A stretch of DNA of 52,527 bases, from positions 1 through 52,527 of the forward strand of contig CAYMBJ010000023.1 in assembly GCA_964388665.1 (NCBI GenBank), read 5' to 3'. Origin of the DNA: CALCCV01 sp964388665 (lineage in GTDB: Bacteria; Bdellovibrionota; Bdellovibrionia; Bdellovibrionales; Bdellovibrionaceae). Shown piece by piece: positions 1-7,191 of the stretch (position 1 is its first letter; each line of letters begins with the position of its first letter). The translations under genes were made by a program, and so were the position numbers. A model generated the notes under the pieces. It saw only the letters and a program-made list of their open reading frames with translations, did no database searches and had not been told where the DNA came from.

Positions 1-46
1 TTCTGAGTTTGTGTTCTGTAAACTGAAGTAACATCATAGGACATAA

Positions 47-392
47 TGGTGGAGGCGGGGGGAATTGAACCCCCGTCCGAGTGTGATCCACGATAAGGCG
101 CTACATACTTAGTCGGTGTTTTTAGATTAGTCTCGGGACTTCCATCGACAAAATTCCCAAGATATCTCCCCCAGAAAAATTTAGGCTTGAGTCACTGGAG
201 AAAACCAACTCTAACCGAGGTTGCTAAATGACGGATCTAACAAGCCACAACCACTCCTGTTAGCTCCGCGCAGTCAATTAAGCTGCGTAGGCGTATTCGG
301 TGCCAATTACGTTTTGCCCGTTTTTACGAGGTCCGCGGGCGCCCCGGTATGCTCCTTATGTTTCTGCACCCCCGTCGAAGCCAGTCGCCCCC
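47..392 (-). ncRNA. ssrA: tmRNA (transfer-messenger RNA, one-piece)
   Basis: Read on the minus strand, the RNA starts GGGGGCGACUGGCUUCGACGG and ends with a T-arm (GGUUCAAUUCCCCC) and GCCUCCACCA, so the CCA end is encoded. The 5' GGGGGC and 3' GCCUCC ends pair as the tRNA-like acceptor. It rescues stalled ribosomes by trans-translation together with SmpB, which is not in the window. The tag frame lies at 278-304. Aligned on the conserved A-rich stretch before the resume codon, it reads GTEYAYAA and then UAA. This differs from the common ALAA ending but keeps the terminal Ala-Ala used by proteases. Length is about 346 nt, normal for a one-piece tmRNA. The RNA class is very secure; the resume codon (GGC at 304-302) is inferred from position. 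Confidence 0.95.
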
Positions 393-827
393 TATAGAGT
401 CAGATTCGCAATCATTAATATCACAATATTAGTCAATCACCTACTAGCAAGGTGAGGTGAAAGGAACATTTGGCAAGTCTTTGAGACGATGTTTTCTAAA
501 ATGGACTGAAGTGGAGTGGTGTGGGAATTGTCGAGCTATTGTTTTATTGAGGAGGTATAGTGTACGGACTTTGGGAGAGCTTCGCAAAAGAATTCAACTT
601 CACATAGTATGAAACAGAGTGAATCAGGGAAAAAAGTTTTTGAATGTTTATTGAAGCTATAAGTAAAGGTTGGGATAAACCCACCGAAGGTCTAGTGTTT
701 GTACTCGATTTTGGTCGATAACTGATTTGAAATCCACAGGTTATTGACAATATCCACAGAGTTTTCCACATTTCAAACGGTCAAAATGTCCCCAATGATG
801 GGCAGGTCAAATTAATTTAAATTTCTT
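393..827. other. gene-free stretch between tmRNA and TIGR02147 gene
   Basis: This 435-nt stretch holds the leftward promoter region of the tmRNA (a TTGACT hexamer reads leftward at 431-436 but has no convincing partner -10), then AT-rich sequence, a group of DnaA-box-like nonamers (730-770) and an AT-rich tail (808-827). A 75-residue leftward reading frame at 544-771 has no ribosome-binding site or recognisable domain, and I do not call it. Confidence 0.5.
730..770 (+). promoter_or_regulatory. cluster of DnaA-box-like nonamers
   Basis: Four nonamers in the same orientation resemble the DnaA box TTATCCACA. They are AAATCCACA at 730-738 (two mismatches), TTATTGACA at 741-749 (two), ATATCCACA at 750-758 (one) and TTTTCCACA at 762-770 (one). 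An AT-rich run follows at 808-827. Such clusters occur in origins, in DnaA-titrating or reactivating sites, and in DnaA-regulated promoters. No dnaA or dnaN gene is in the window, so the role is open. The match itself is direct; the binding is inference. Confidence 0.45.
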
Positions 828-1892
828 CTATAGCTCGGGGCGCAATTCGTCGGCAAGGTCTTCGGACGCCTTGACTGGCGCCTCTTCAAACATCGATGCG
901 GCGTTCTTTGCGGCCTCTTGCGCCAAAGAGTTGACCTTCATCTTAGATGAATCGCGATGAGCGTCTGCACGCAAATCTTTAGGTTGGTCTTTTAGGACGC
1001 TGGCATCAGCGGTGATTGGATAGAGTTGCAGGTTGAGTTGGTAAACTCTGTCGCCTTTGGTTTGGAGCCGGGCAGTTGAGTTGTCTTTGTGAATGCTTTT
1101 GCGCATCTGACGAATGCGAAACTTGATCTCCTCAAACTCTGCCTTTGTTAATGACAGGGTCAGGGTGCCAAATTCTCTCTCAGTGGGTGCATCTTGGTAA
1201 AGGGATTCAAGCCCCAGATACATAAGTTGGGCCTGGAGTTTGCGCACGAGTGCCACGGGCACATCTTCGGCCTGATCCATAAGGTTGTGGGCCCGTGAAA
1301 TTTGACCTGTGCTTGGGTCACGAATGAGCTCGCCACTGCCGAGCAGACCAGTGAGTGCCGCTTCGATCTCGTCCTCGGAGGCCTTGCCGCGAAAGAGGGC
1401 CTTGAGCGAGTGAACGTCAAAGCTTGCCCCCTTCATGTCGAGCATTGCGTAGATGACCCAGGCAATCCAGTTGGGAACCTTCTCCCAAGTCTTTTTGTCA
1501 ATATCTCCAGATTTGAGTTTCACATTCACACGGTGCTCAGAGAGTTTTTTCAAAAAGATATTGCGATCAGCAGGGTCACCGGTTTGATTGTAGTTCACGA
1601 GCAAGCGGAAATCTTCGGTCGCCTCTTTGTTTAGGCCCAGTGCCTTGGAAAACTTTTGAATCATATCTTCGGAAAGATTGCGCTGACCTTCGATAATCAT
1701 TTTCAAATAATTGGGCGATTTGATATTCGCAGCTGCAGAAAAAACCTGATAGTTGAACGGTCGAATGTCATTTGCGGTCAGGCGCTTTTTGTAGAGGTAA
1801 AAATCCTTTAGATATTTTCTATAATCTAAATATTCGCTGAGATCAGGCGGCGTGATTTGACTTCGTTCCGTGTTTTCAAATGAAGCGGTCAT
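828..1892 (-). CDS. TIGR02147 family protein
   Basis: The 354-aa product resembles the TIGR02147 family, a paralogous group expanded in Bdellovibrio-like bacteria and Fibrobacter. The visible signature is the N-terminal part: an EYLDYRKYLKDFYLYKK motif, then an HTH-like stretch (residues about 45-85) containing SPNYLKMIIEGQRNLS and a GLNKEATEDF segment, which resembles a Cro/CI-type helix-turn-helix. The middle has an IAWVIYAML segment and a conserved acidic/leucine-rich helical region; the last 40 residues are polar and probably disordered. No membrane segment or signal peptide is seen. Members are presumed transcriptional regulators, but their target is not known. The start is the ATG at 1892. 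It stands alone, separated by more than 300 nt from the lipoprotein gene upstream. Confidence 0.8.
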   Translation of the reverse strand: MTASFENTERSQITPPDLSEYLDYRKYLKDFYLYKKRLTANDIRPFNYQVFSAAANIKSPNYLKMIIEGQRNLSEDMIQKFSKALGLNKEATEDFRLLVNYNQTGDPADRNIFLKKLSEHRVNVKLKSGDIDKKTWEKVPNWIAWVIYAMLDMKGASFDVHSLKALFRGKASEDEIEAALTGLLGSGELIRDPSTGQISRAHNLMDQAEDVPVALVRKLQAQLMYLGLESLYQDAPTEREFGTLTLSLTKAEFEEIKFRIRQMRKSIHKDNSTARLQTKGDRVYQLNLQLYPITADASVLKDQPKDLRADAHRDSSKMKVNSLAQEAAKNAASMFEEAPVKASEDLADELRPEL

Positions 1893-2212
1893 TGCTTGAC
1901 TCCCACCTAATTCCCAGATTGGGCAGATTGCGTACGAAATTACCTGGTCATTTTATTTGAATTTGCATCTCACGCAACCAATTTCCTTTAGTGCAGCACA
2001 ACGAGTGGTCTTTTGCGGTGATTGGTATATTTCGCTGCGCTCGACGGAGGTCCAGAGCACACGGCTGCAAAACAAGGGCGACCAGCACGGGCATTTGGGG
2101 CCACTATTGCTAAGTCATTGCAAGGCTTATGCCTCGCTTGAAGGCGTACTCAATGTCAAAATGACACTGAAATGACACTGAATAGAGTGAAACTGACTTC
2201 GGCGTCAGAACA
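1893..2212. other. intergenic stretch, 320 nt
   Basis: This is the leader of the leftward TIGR02147 gene and the trailer of the leftward lipoprotein gene. A short direct repeat (AAATGACACTG, twice) sits near 2158-2181. A 72-residue rightward reading frame at 1957-2175 lacks a ribosome-binding site and any familiar feature, so it is not called. I see no RNA gene. Confidence 0.4.
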
Positions 2213-3784
2213 CTATGGAGTGCTGTAAAGCTCGACTTCATTGGCTATCACGCGGTTGACCACAGCTGGATTTGCAGCAACAGCTTCTCTCATAACAGCC
2301 ACATCCACATAGCCACCATTAATGATTAGACGGAACATCACCTGGCCAAGACTGTTGCTATTGAGCAATTGAGTGCCATTGATTTGATCCATCAATTCGA
2401 CTTTGTCAGCACCATCATTTTGCAGCATTGACAGTGTCTTGACTTTGCTTGCCGAAATGATGCTCGATTCAAACACTTTGGCATCGTTATTTGGACGGGG
2501 CAGGGCCAAGGCCTCACTGGATACTCCTATCACCTGTTGGTCGCGACGACGCAAAGTGAAAGAAACACCTGCACGACCTTTTAATATGGCATAAGAGTTC
2601 ATGCGAAGACTTTCCAGGCGAAACCCTTCTGGCTTGCTCTCTTGGTCCACCAATGTGGACAAAAAGAATGCGCGTAGACGATCAGGAACCTCACCTGAGG
2701 CCGCTCGAAAGTTGACCTGCATACGAGCAGAAGTGTCGTGCAAGACCACAAAGATTTCTTCGCCCCGTAATACAAATCTTAAAAGAGCGATTTCACAAGT
2801 CCCTGCGGCATCTAAGCAAAACAGCACCGGTTCCATCTGCTGCATCTTACTGCTATTAGATTTTAGTTCACCGCCAAGGTCCTCGATCAAGTTGAGTTGC
2901 ACCTTGCCATCATTTCGGCCACCAGTGAAAACACCATAATAGTTGCCTGGGCCCTGTCTTCCCTGGCGATCAGCAGGGTCGCTGTCAGAGGCTTTGATAT
3001 CAATTGCTACGACAAAATTGACGCCATCTGCACTTCGAATGTACTGCACGGACTGCACACGATCTACGACACTTTGATAGTCGCCAAAATCTTGCCCTGT
3101 GCGATCGCGATTGTGGCGAGCGTTTCTACCACCACGATTTCTGTTACCAGCGCGACGTTCACTATGTCGATCATCACTGTAATCATCACTGTCTCGGGCA
3201 GAACGAGAATCGCCATCGCCCCGCAAGCCATAGCGGTTGCGACCATGATTTTTCTCAGTATCGACATCGCCACGCTTATTTGATCGTTGTTGTCGCTTTT
3301 GGTCGTCCTCGAGCGCTTTCAAAAAGTAGTCTAGCAGGCGATCAGCTGAGCTACCCACATACAGCATCTCTTTTGCGCCACGATGGCCGCGCCGACCGCT
3401 ACCCAACTTCACAGATTTGCCAGTCTTGGAGCGCGTCTGCTCAATTCGCATCATTTGATCCATGTCGAAGGGCAAATAGTCAGGGTTGACGCAAGTCCTT
3501 TGAGGCGCATAACCACAAATTGGAAAAAGCTGAGGATCCAACCGAAAAGAAGTGTCTTGCATTGGCCAAAAGCCCCAGGCATTTGCTGGCGGCTCTTCGG
3601 CGGCAGTCGCAGTGTTCGGCGGAGGCGGTGGTCCTGCCGGTGCCGCAGGTGGAGGGTCGTCTTTTTTCTTGTCGCAGCCAATGATCGTTGCATTGAGCGA
3701 AACCAAAACAGCCCCAAGCATCAAAGCCAATGTCAAAGGATTGGACGCTTTTTTTTGTCTTGCTGCCTGTAATGTTGATTTCAT
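2213..3784 (-). CDS. hypothetical lipoprotein with charged low-complexity segment
   Basis: I place the start at the ATG at 3784, preceded by GAGGAGAGG, rather than 20 codons upstream; this gives 523 aa. The N-terminus is a lipoprotein signal: basic start, hydrophobic stretch LTLALMLGAVLVSLNATIIG, then the acylated Cys (lipobox IIGC) and a KKKDDPPP linker. A proline/alanine spacer follows. At roughly residues 160-240 there is a run very rich in Arg, Asp, Asn and Gly, probably disordered. The last 280 residues look like a folded, largely beta domain of no family I recognise. The residue after the Cys is Asp; whether that dictates inner-membrane retention in this lineage is unknown. The gene diverges from the PAP2 gene. 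Its function is unknown. Confidence 0.75.
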   Translation of the reverse strand: MKSTLQAARQKKASNPLTLALMLGAVLVSLNATIIGCDKKKDDPPPAAPAGPPPPPNTATAAEEPPANAWGFWPMQDTSFRLDPQLFPICGYAPQRTCVNPDYLPFDMDQMMRIEQTRSKTGKSVKLGSGRRGHRGAKEMLYVGSSADRLLDYFLKALEDDQKRQQRSNKRGDVDTEKNHGRNRYGLRGDGDSRSARDSDDYSDDRHSERRAGNRNRGGRNARHNRDRTGQDFGDYQSVVDRVQSVQYIRSADGVNFVVAIDIKASDSDPADRQGRQGPGNYYGVFTGGRNDGKVQLNLIEDLGGELKSNSSKMQQMEPVLFCLDAAGTCEIALLRFVLRGEEIFVVLHDTSARMQVNFRAASGEVPDRLRAFFLSTLVDQESKPEGFRLESLRMNSYAILKGRAGVSFTLRRRDQQVIGVSSEALALPRPNNDAKVFESSIISASKVKTLSMLQNDGADKVELMDQINGTQLLNSNSLGQVMFRLIINGGYVDVAVMREAVAANPAVVNRVIANEVELYSTP

Positions 3785-3813
3785 AAAATTCCTCTCCTCA
3801 CTGCCTCTGCACA

Positions 3814-3825
3814 AGCAAATTTGCT
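3814..3825. promoter_or_regulatory. perfect 12-bp palindrome in divergent promoter region
   Basis: AGCAAATTTGCT is a perfect palindrome 30 bp upstream of the lipoprotein start. A second inverted repeat, GCACACTGTGC, follows at 3832-3842. Both lie between the divergent lipoprotein and PAP2 genes. They could be operators, but nothing else supports this. Confidence 0.25.
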
Positions 3826-3951
3826 CTCTCCGCACACTGTGCACCTTTTCTACTCAGCAAAATGCACTCCAGGTCTCAAGTGCTTCTGGACGAGGAGAGC
3901 GCGCATCACCTTGAAATTTTTTCTAAACTGATACATTCTTGAGCTATTATT

Positions 3952-4647
3952 ATGAGTGGGATTAACAAGCGCAGTTTTCAGATTTGTTCGGCTTTATTGG
4001 CGGTGTTTTTGCCCGTCTGCGCCCTCTACATTGACCAAGATTTAGCCAATGCTTTTAATGACCGGCGACCACAGTGGTACTTTGAATTTAACAAATGGAT
4101 CACTGACTTTGGCTTGGCCCAGTGGTCGGTGGGAATCCTGGTTTTGGTTTTTTTGACGGTGCGAATCGCTAAAAAGCTGCGTGCCTCTTGGCTCAACTTT
4201 GAGCTCTACACTCGTCTGCAACTTTGGTTAATGCAGTTTGTGCTAGCGATGATGGCTTCAGGCCTGGCTGTTCACGTGATTAAGAATATTTTTGGCAGAG
4301 CTCGGCCCAACATCCTGCCGGGCCGAGATGCCATGCACTTTCGGCCCTTTTCTTTTGATTGGGATTTTCAGTCCTTTCCCTCGGGACACTCGCAAACGGT
4401 TTTTTGCACGGCATTTGCCCTCTCCAGGCTCTGGCCCCCACTCAAATGGCCCGCCTTGGTTTTGGCTGCGATCATCGCCCTCTCACGAGTTGTGATTCAC
4501 AATCATTTTTTAAGTGATATCTTGGCGGGATCATATGTGGGATACTTTGTGACTGCGGCCGTGTTTTTTGCTATTCATCAGCGACAGCTGAACAAACAAA
4601 CTGTGCCCGGAATGCAGGTGAACCCACGTGAAATTGCAAAATCATGA
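3952..4647 (+). CDS. PAP2-family membrane phosphatase
   Basis: The 231-aa integral membrane protein carries all three motifs of the type 2 phosphatidic acid phosphatase superfamily: K111-x6-R118-P119 (KNIFGRARP), P143-S-G-H146 and S178-R-x5-H185-x3-D189. H146 and H185 are the expected catalytic histidine pair. Five or six hydrophobic segments are visible (residues about 10-28, 58-72, 90-112, 147-162, 166-180, 190-208). Family members remove phosphate from lipids such as undecaprenyl diphosphate, phosphatidic acid or lipid A 1-phosphate at the outer face of the inner membrane. Sequence alone does not settle the substrate. The start is the ATG at 3952. The stop overlaps the next gene's ATG by 4 bp, so the two are probably co-transcribed. 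Confidence 0.85.
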   Translation: MSGINKRSFQICSALLAVFLPVCALYIDQDLANAFNDRRPQWYFEFNKWITDFGLAQWSVGILVLVFLTVRIAKKLRASWLNFELYTRLQLWLMQFVLAMMASGLAVHVIKNIFGRARPNILPGRDAMHFRPFSFDWDFQSFPSGHSQTVFCTAFALSRLWPPLKWPALVLAAIIALSRVVIHNHFLSDILAGSYVGYFVTAAVFFAIHQRQLNKQTVPGMQVNPREIAKS

Positions 4648-5684
4648 ATAGTCAAGATTACGATCAAGATCAAAATCCAACCGAAGCCTTTGCCACTCTG
4701 AATCCAGATCTGGTCTTTGCCGCAACCGAATCTTTGGGCTTTGCCGTGACCGGAGAGATGATTCAACTCAACTCATTTGAAAATCGCGTTTTTGATATCC
4801 GTCTCGAAAAGGACAGCGCCGCATCGGCAGCCCCAGCCCCTCAAGAGTCGCCCGCTGAGGGCCTCATTGTAAAATTCTATCGCCCCAATCGGTGGACACA
4901 AGCTGCTATTCAGGAAGAGCATGATTTTTTATTTGAACTGGAAGATGCCGAAATTCCTGCTGTGACACCTTTGAGAGACAAATCTGGCCAGTCGCTACGC
5001 AAATTTGGCGATTTCTTTGTTGGTGTCTTTCCCAAGATCCGCGCCCGCATGCCCGATGAACTGCGCCCTCGCGATCTGACTCGGGTGGGAAGCCTACTTG
5101 GTCGCTTGCACAATGTGAGTTTTCAAAAATGCTCCGAGCACCGAATGACCATCGGCAGTGAATATTACGGGGGCTGGGAAACTCTGGATACCTTGCAAAG
5201 ATGGATCGCACCGGAGCTCAACTCGCGCTACACGGCGGCTGCAACTGAGATCCTTCATCAAGTGGAAGAGGCCTTTGATGGCCGCGAATTTCGGCGCATT
5301 CATGGGGACTTTCACCGTGGCAATATATTGATCAATCAAAATATTTTGCAGGTTGTGGATTTTGACGATTTTTGCAATGGACCTGCCGTTCAAGACGTAT
5401 GGATGCTGTTTTCAGAGGACCCTTCTGGCTCAGAAATCGAGTGGGACCATTTTCTTCAGGGTTATCAGGAGTTTCGGGATTTTTCGATCTACGAAAAAGA
5501 CTGGATTCCGCTGCTTCGGGCGCTTCGAGTGATGGGATATGCGGGCTGGATCGCCAATCGCTGGCACGAGGAGTCCTTTCGCAAGCTTTTTCCAGACTTT
5601 AACACCTATCGTTATTGGGCCGTTGAAACAGAGTCCCTTGAAAAGATCGCCTGGTCCCTGCATAACAGCTCTCTTGGCGAATGA
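4644..5684 (+). CDS. SrkA/RdoA-like stress-response protein kinase
   Basis: The 346-aa product matches the SrkA (YihE/RdoA) family of bacterial Ser/Thr kinases with a choline-kinase-like fold (about 330 aa in E. coli). Landmarks: the ENRVFDI strand near residue 47; a Lys-bearing strand LIVKFYRPNRW at 74-84; the catalytic loop HGDFHRGNIL at 220-229, with D222 as base and N227 as metal ligand; and the metal-binding VVDFDD at 237-242 followed by NGPAVQDVWMLF. An alanine/proline-rich insert sits at about 58-72 between strands. Known members protect cells from envelope and oxidative stress. Translation is coupled to the PAP2 gene by an ATGA overlap, but no functional link between the two is obvious. 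Confidence 0.87.
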   Translation: MNSQDYDQDQNPTEAFATLNPDLVFAATESLGFAVTGEMIQLNSFENRVFDIRLEKDSAASAAPAPQESPAEGLIVKFYRPNRWTQAAIQEEHDFLFELEDAEIPAVTPLRDKSGQSLRKFGDFFVGVFPKIRARMPDELRPRDLTRVGSLLGRLHNVSFQKCSEHRMTIGSEYYGGWETLDTLQRWIAPELNSRYTAAATEILHQVEEAFDGREFRRIHGDFHRGNILINQNILQVVDFDDFCNGPAVQDVWMLFSEDPSGSEIEWDHFLQGYQEFRDFSIYEKDWIPLLRALRVMGYAGWIANRWHEESFRKLFPDFNTYRYWAVETESLEKIAWSLHNSSLGE

Positions 5685-5695
5685 GTTAAAAATTC

Positions 5696-5729
5696 GATTG
5701 GATTATTGGATTATTGGGTTATTGGATTA
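5696..5729. repeat. short tandem repeat (ATTATTGG units)
   Basis: About four degenerate copies of an 8-bp unit, ATTATTGG, fill the spacer between the kinase gene and icd. It looks like a slippage-derived microsatellite; it may overlap the icd promoter. Confidence 0.6.
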
Positions 5730-5748
5730 AGAGATAAAGGAAAAGCAT

Positions 5749-6978
5749 ATGAAAAAAATCAAAGTGGCAAACCCCGTTGTTGAACTTGACGGCGACGAGA
5801 TGACTCGCATTATTTGGAAATTTATTAAAGAGAAGTTCATTCTCCCCTATTTAGAAATTGATATTAAATATTTTGATCTGGGCATGGAGTCTCGAGACAA
5901 GACCTCCGATCAAATCACTGTTGATGCCGCCGAAGCGATCAAGAAATACAATGTGGGTATTAAGTGCGCGACCATCACTCCCGACGAAGCCCGTGTGAAG
6001 GAGTTTGGCCTCAAGCAAATGTGGCGCTCGCCCAATGGCACGATTCGTAATATCTTGGATGGTACAGTTTTTCGCGAGCCCATCATCATCAACAACATCC
6101 CGCGCTTGGTTCCGGGTTGGACTCAGCCGATCTGCATTGGCCGCCACGCATTTGGTGATCAGTACCGCGCCACTGACATGGTCACTAAGGGCAAGGGCAA
6201 GCTCACCATCACCTTTGAACCCGAAGACGGCGGCGAAAAGCAAAGCTACGAAGTTCATAAATTTAAAGGTGACGGCGTCGCCATGGCGATGTTCAATACA
6301 GATGAGTCGATTTCAGGCTTTGCGCGATCTTGCTTTATCATGGCTCTGAATAAAAAATGGCCTCTGTACCTTTCTACCAAAAACACCATCATGAAAAAAT
6401 ATGATGGCCGCTTTAAAGATATTTTCGAAGATATTTTCCAAAAAGAATTTAAAGAAAAATTTGATGCTGCCAAGATCACCTATGAGCATCGCTTGATCGA
6501 TGACATGGTGGCCAGTTGCTTGAAATGGAGCGGCGGCTTTGTTTGGGCCTGTAAAAACTATGACGGCGATGTCCAGTCAGACACGGTTGCGCAAGGCTTT
6601 GGTTCATTGGGGCTGATGACCAGCGTTCTTGTCACTCCAGATGGCAAAACCATGGAAGCAGAAGCGGCTCATGGCACCGTGACTCGCCATTATCGCATGC
6701 ATCAGCAAGGCAAGCCGACCTCAACCAACCCGATTGCGTCAATTTTTGCATGGACCCGTGGCCTCACCCATCGTGGGACCTTGGATGGCAATCAAGAGCT
6801 TACAAAGTTTGCACAAACTTTGGAGCGCGTCTGCATTGAAACTGTGGAATCTGGAAAAATGACCAAAGATCTTGCGGCCTGTATTCATGGAGACAAAGTG
6901 AGCAGCAGTCACTACCTCAATACAGAGGATTTTTTGGCAGCGATTGACACCAATCTGCAAAAGGCCTTGGTCAAATGA
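5749..6978 (+). CDS. icd: isocitrate dehydrogenase, NADP-dependent (eukaryote-like subfamily)
   Basis: The 409-aa product oxidatively decarboxylates isocitrate to 2-oxoglutarate in the TCA cycle, making NADPH. It belongs to the homodimeric subfamily shared with mitochondrial and cytosolic eukaryotic enzymes (about 410 aa), not to the E. coli type. Evidence is the collinear ELDGDEMTRIIW start, the substrate motif WRSPNGTIRN, the IGRHAFGDQYRATD segment, KKYDGRFKDIF, DDMVA with metal-binding aspartates, and EAAHGTVTRHYR near the coenzyme site. The start at ATG 5749 is preceded by AAAGGAAAAGC. It is probably transcribed alone; the SRP RNA follows after 65 nt. Confidence 0.95.
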   Translation: MKKIKVANPVVELDGDEMTRIIWKFIKEKFILPYLEIDIKYFDLGMESRDKTSDQITVDAAEAIKKYNVGIKCATITPDEARVKEFGLKQMWRSPNGTIRNILDGTVFREPIIINNIPRLVPGWTQPICIGRHAFGDQYRATDMVTKGKGKLTITFEPEDGGEKQSYEVHKFKGDGVAMAMFNTDESISGFARSCFIMALNKKWPLYLSTKNTIMKKYDGRFKDIFEDIFQKEFKEKFDAAKITYEHRLIDDMVASCLKWSGGFVWACKNYDGDVQSDTVAQGFGSLGLMTSVLVTPDGKTMEAEAAHGTVTRHYRMHQQGKPTSTNPIASIFAWTRGLTHRGTLDGNQELTKFAQTLERVCIETVESGKMTKDLAACIHGDKVSSSHYLNTEDFLAAIDTNLQKALVK

Positions 6979-7007
6979 TGAAAGTCGGCGCCAATTAAGG
7001 TCTAAAC

Positions 7008-7036
7008 TTGAATCGAAAATGGTATTAGGTTAGATC
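7008..7036 (+). promoter_or_regulatory. candidate promoter of the SRP RNA
   Basis: TTGAAT (7008-7013) and TAGATC (7031-7036) are 17 bp apart. The -10 element ends 7 nt before the first paired base of the SRP RNA at 7044. The -10 match is weak, but the geometry fits sigma-70-type initiation at the RNA's mature 5' end. Confidence 0.35.
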
Positions 7037-7043
7037 TGACCTC

Positions 7044-7138
7044 GCCGGGTCCCATGCAATAGACTTTTGCGGTGAATTCCGCTAGGTCCGGAAGGAAGCA
7101 ACGGTAGTCGCAAAGCTATGTGATATGGGTAGCCCGGC
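7044..7138 (+). ncRNA. ffs: SRP RNA (small 4.5S type)
   Basis: GCCGGG at 7044-7049 pairs with CCCGGC at 7133-7138, closing a long hairpin. Near its tip is the conserved domain IV signature GGTCCGGAAGGAAGCAACGG. That asymmetric loop binds the Ffh protein and directs co-translational membrane targeting. The size of about 95 nt is that of the simple bacterial form without an Alu domain. It lies just upstream of dnaX, the same arrangement as in many bacteria. Confidence 0.93.
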
Positions 7139-7191
7139 CTTAATTTTTATATCTTTTCTTTATTTTAATTTTTGCAGTGATGGGAGTGAAT

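Noticed and set aside
560..607. 15-codon reading frame with GTG after GGAGG (551-555)
   Set aside because: Only 4 nt between GGAGG and GTG, no coding signature, and far too short to support.
544..771. Leftward 75-residue reading frame between tmRNA and the TIGR02147 gene
   Set aside because: No ribosome-binding site, no recognisable domain, and it overlaps the DnaA-box cluster.
1957..2175. Rightward 72-residue reading frame
   Set aside because: No ribosome-binding site; composition looks like intergenic sequence.
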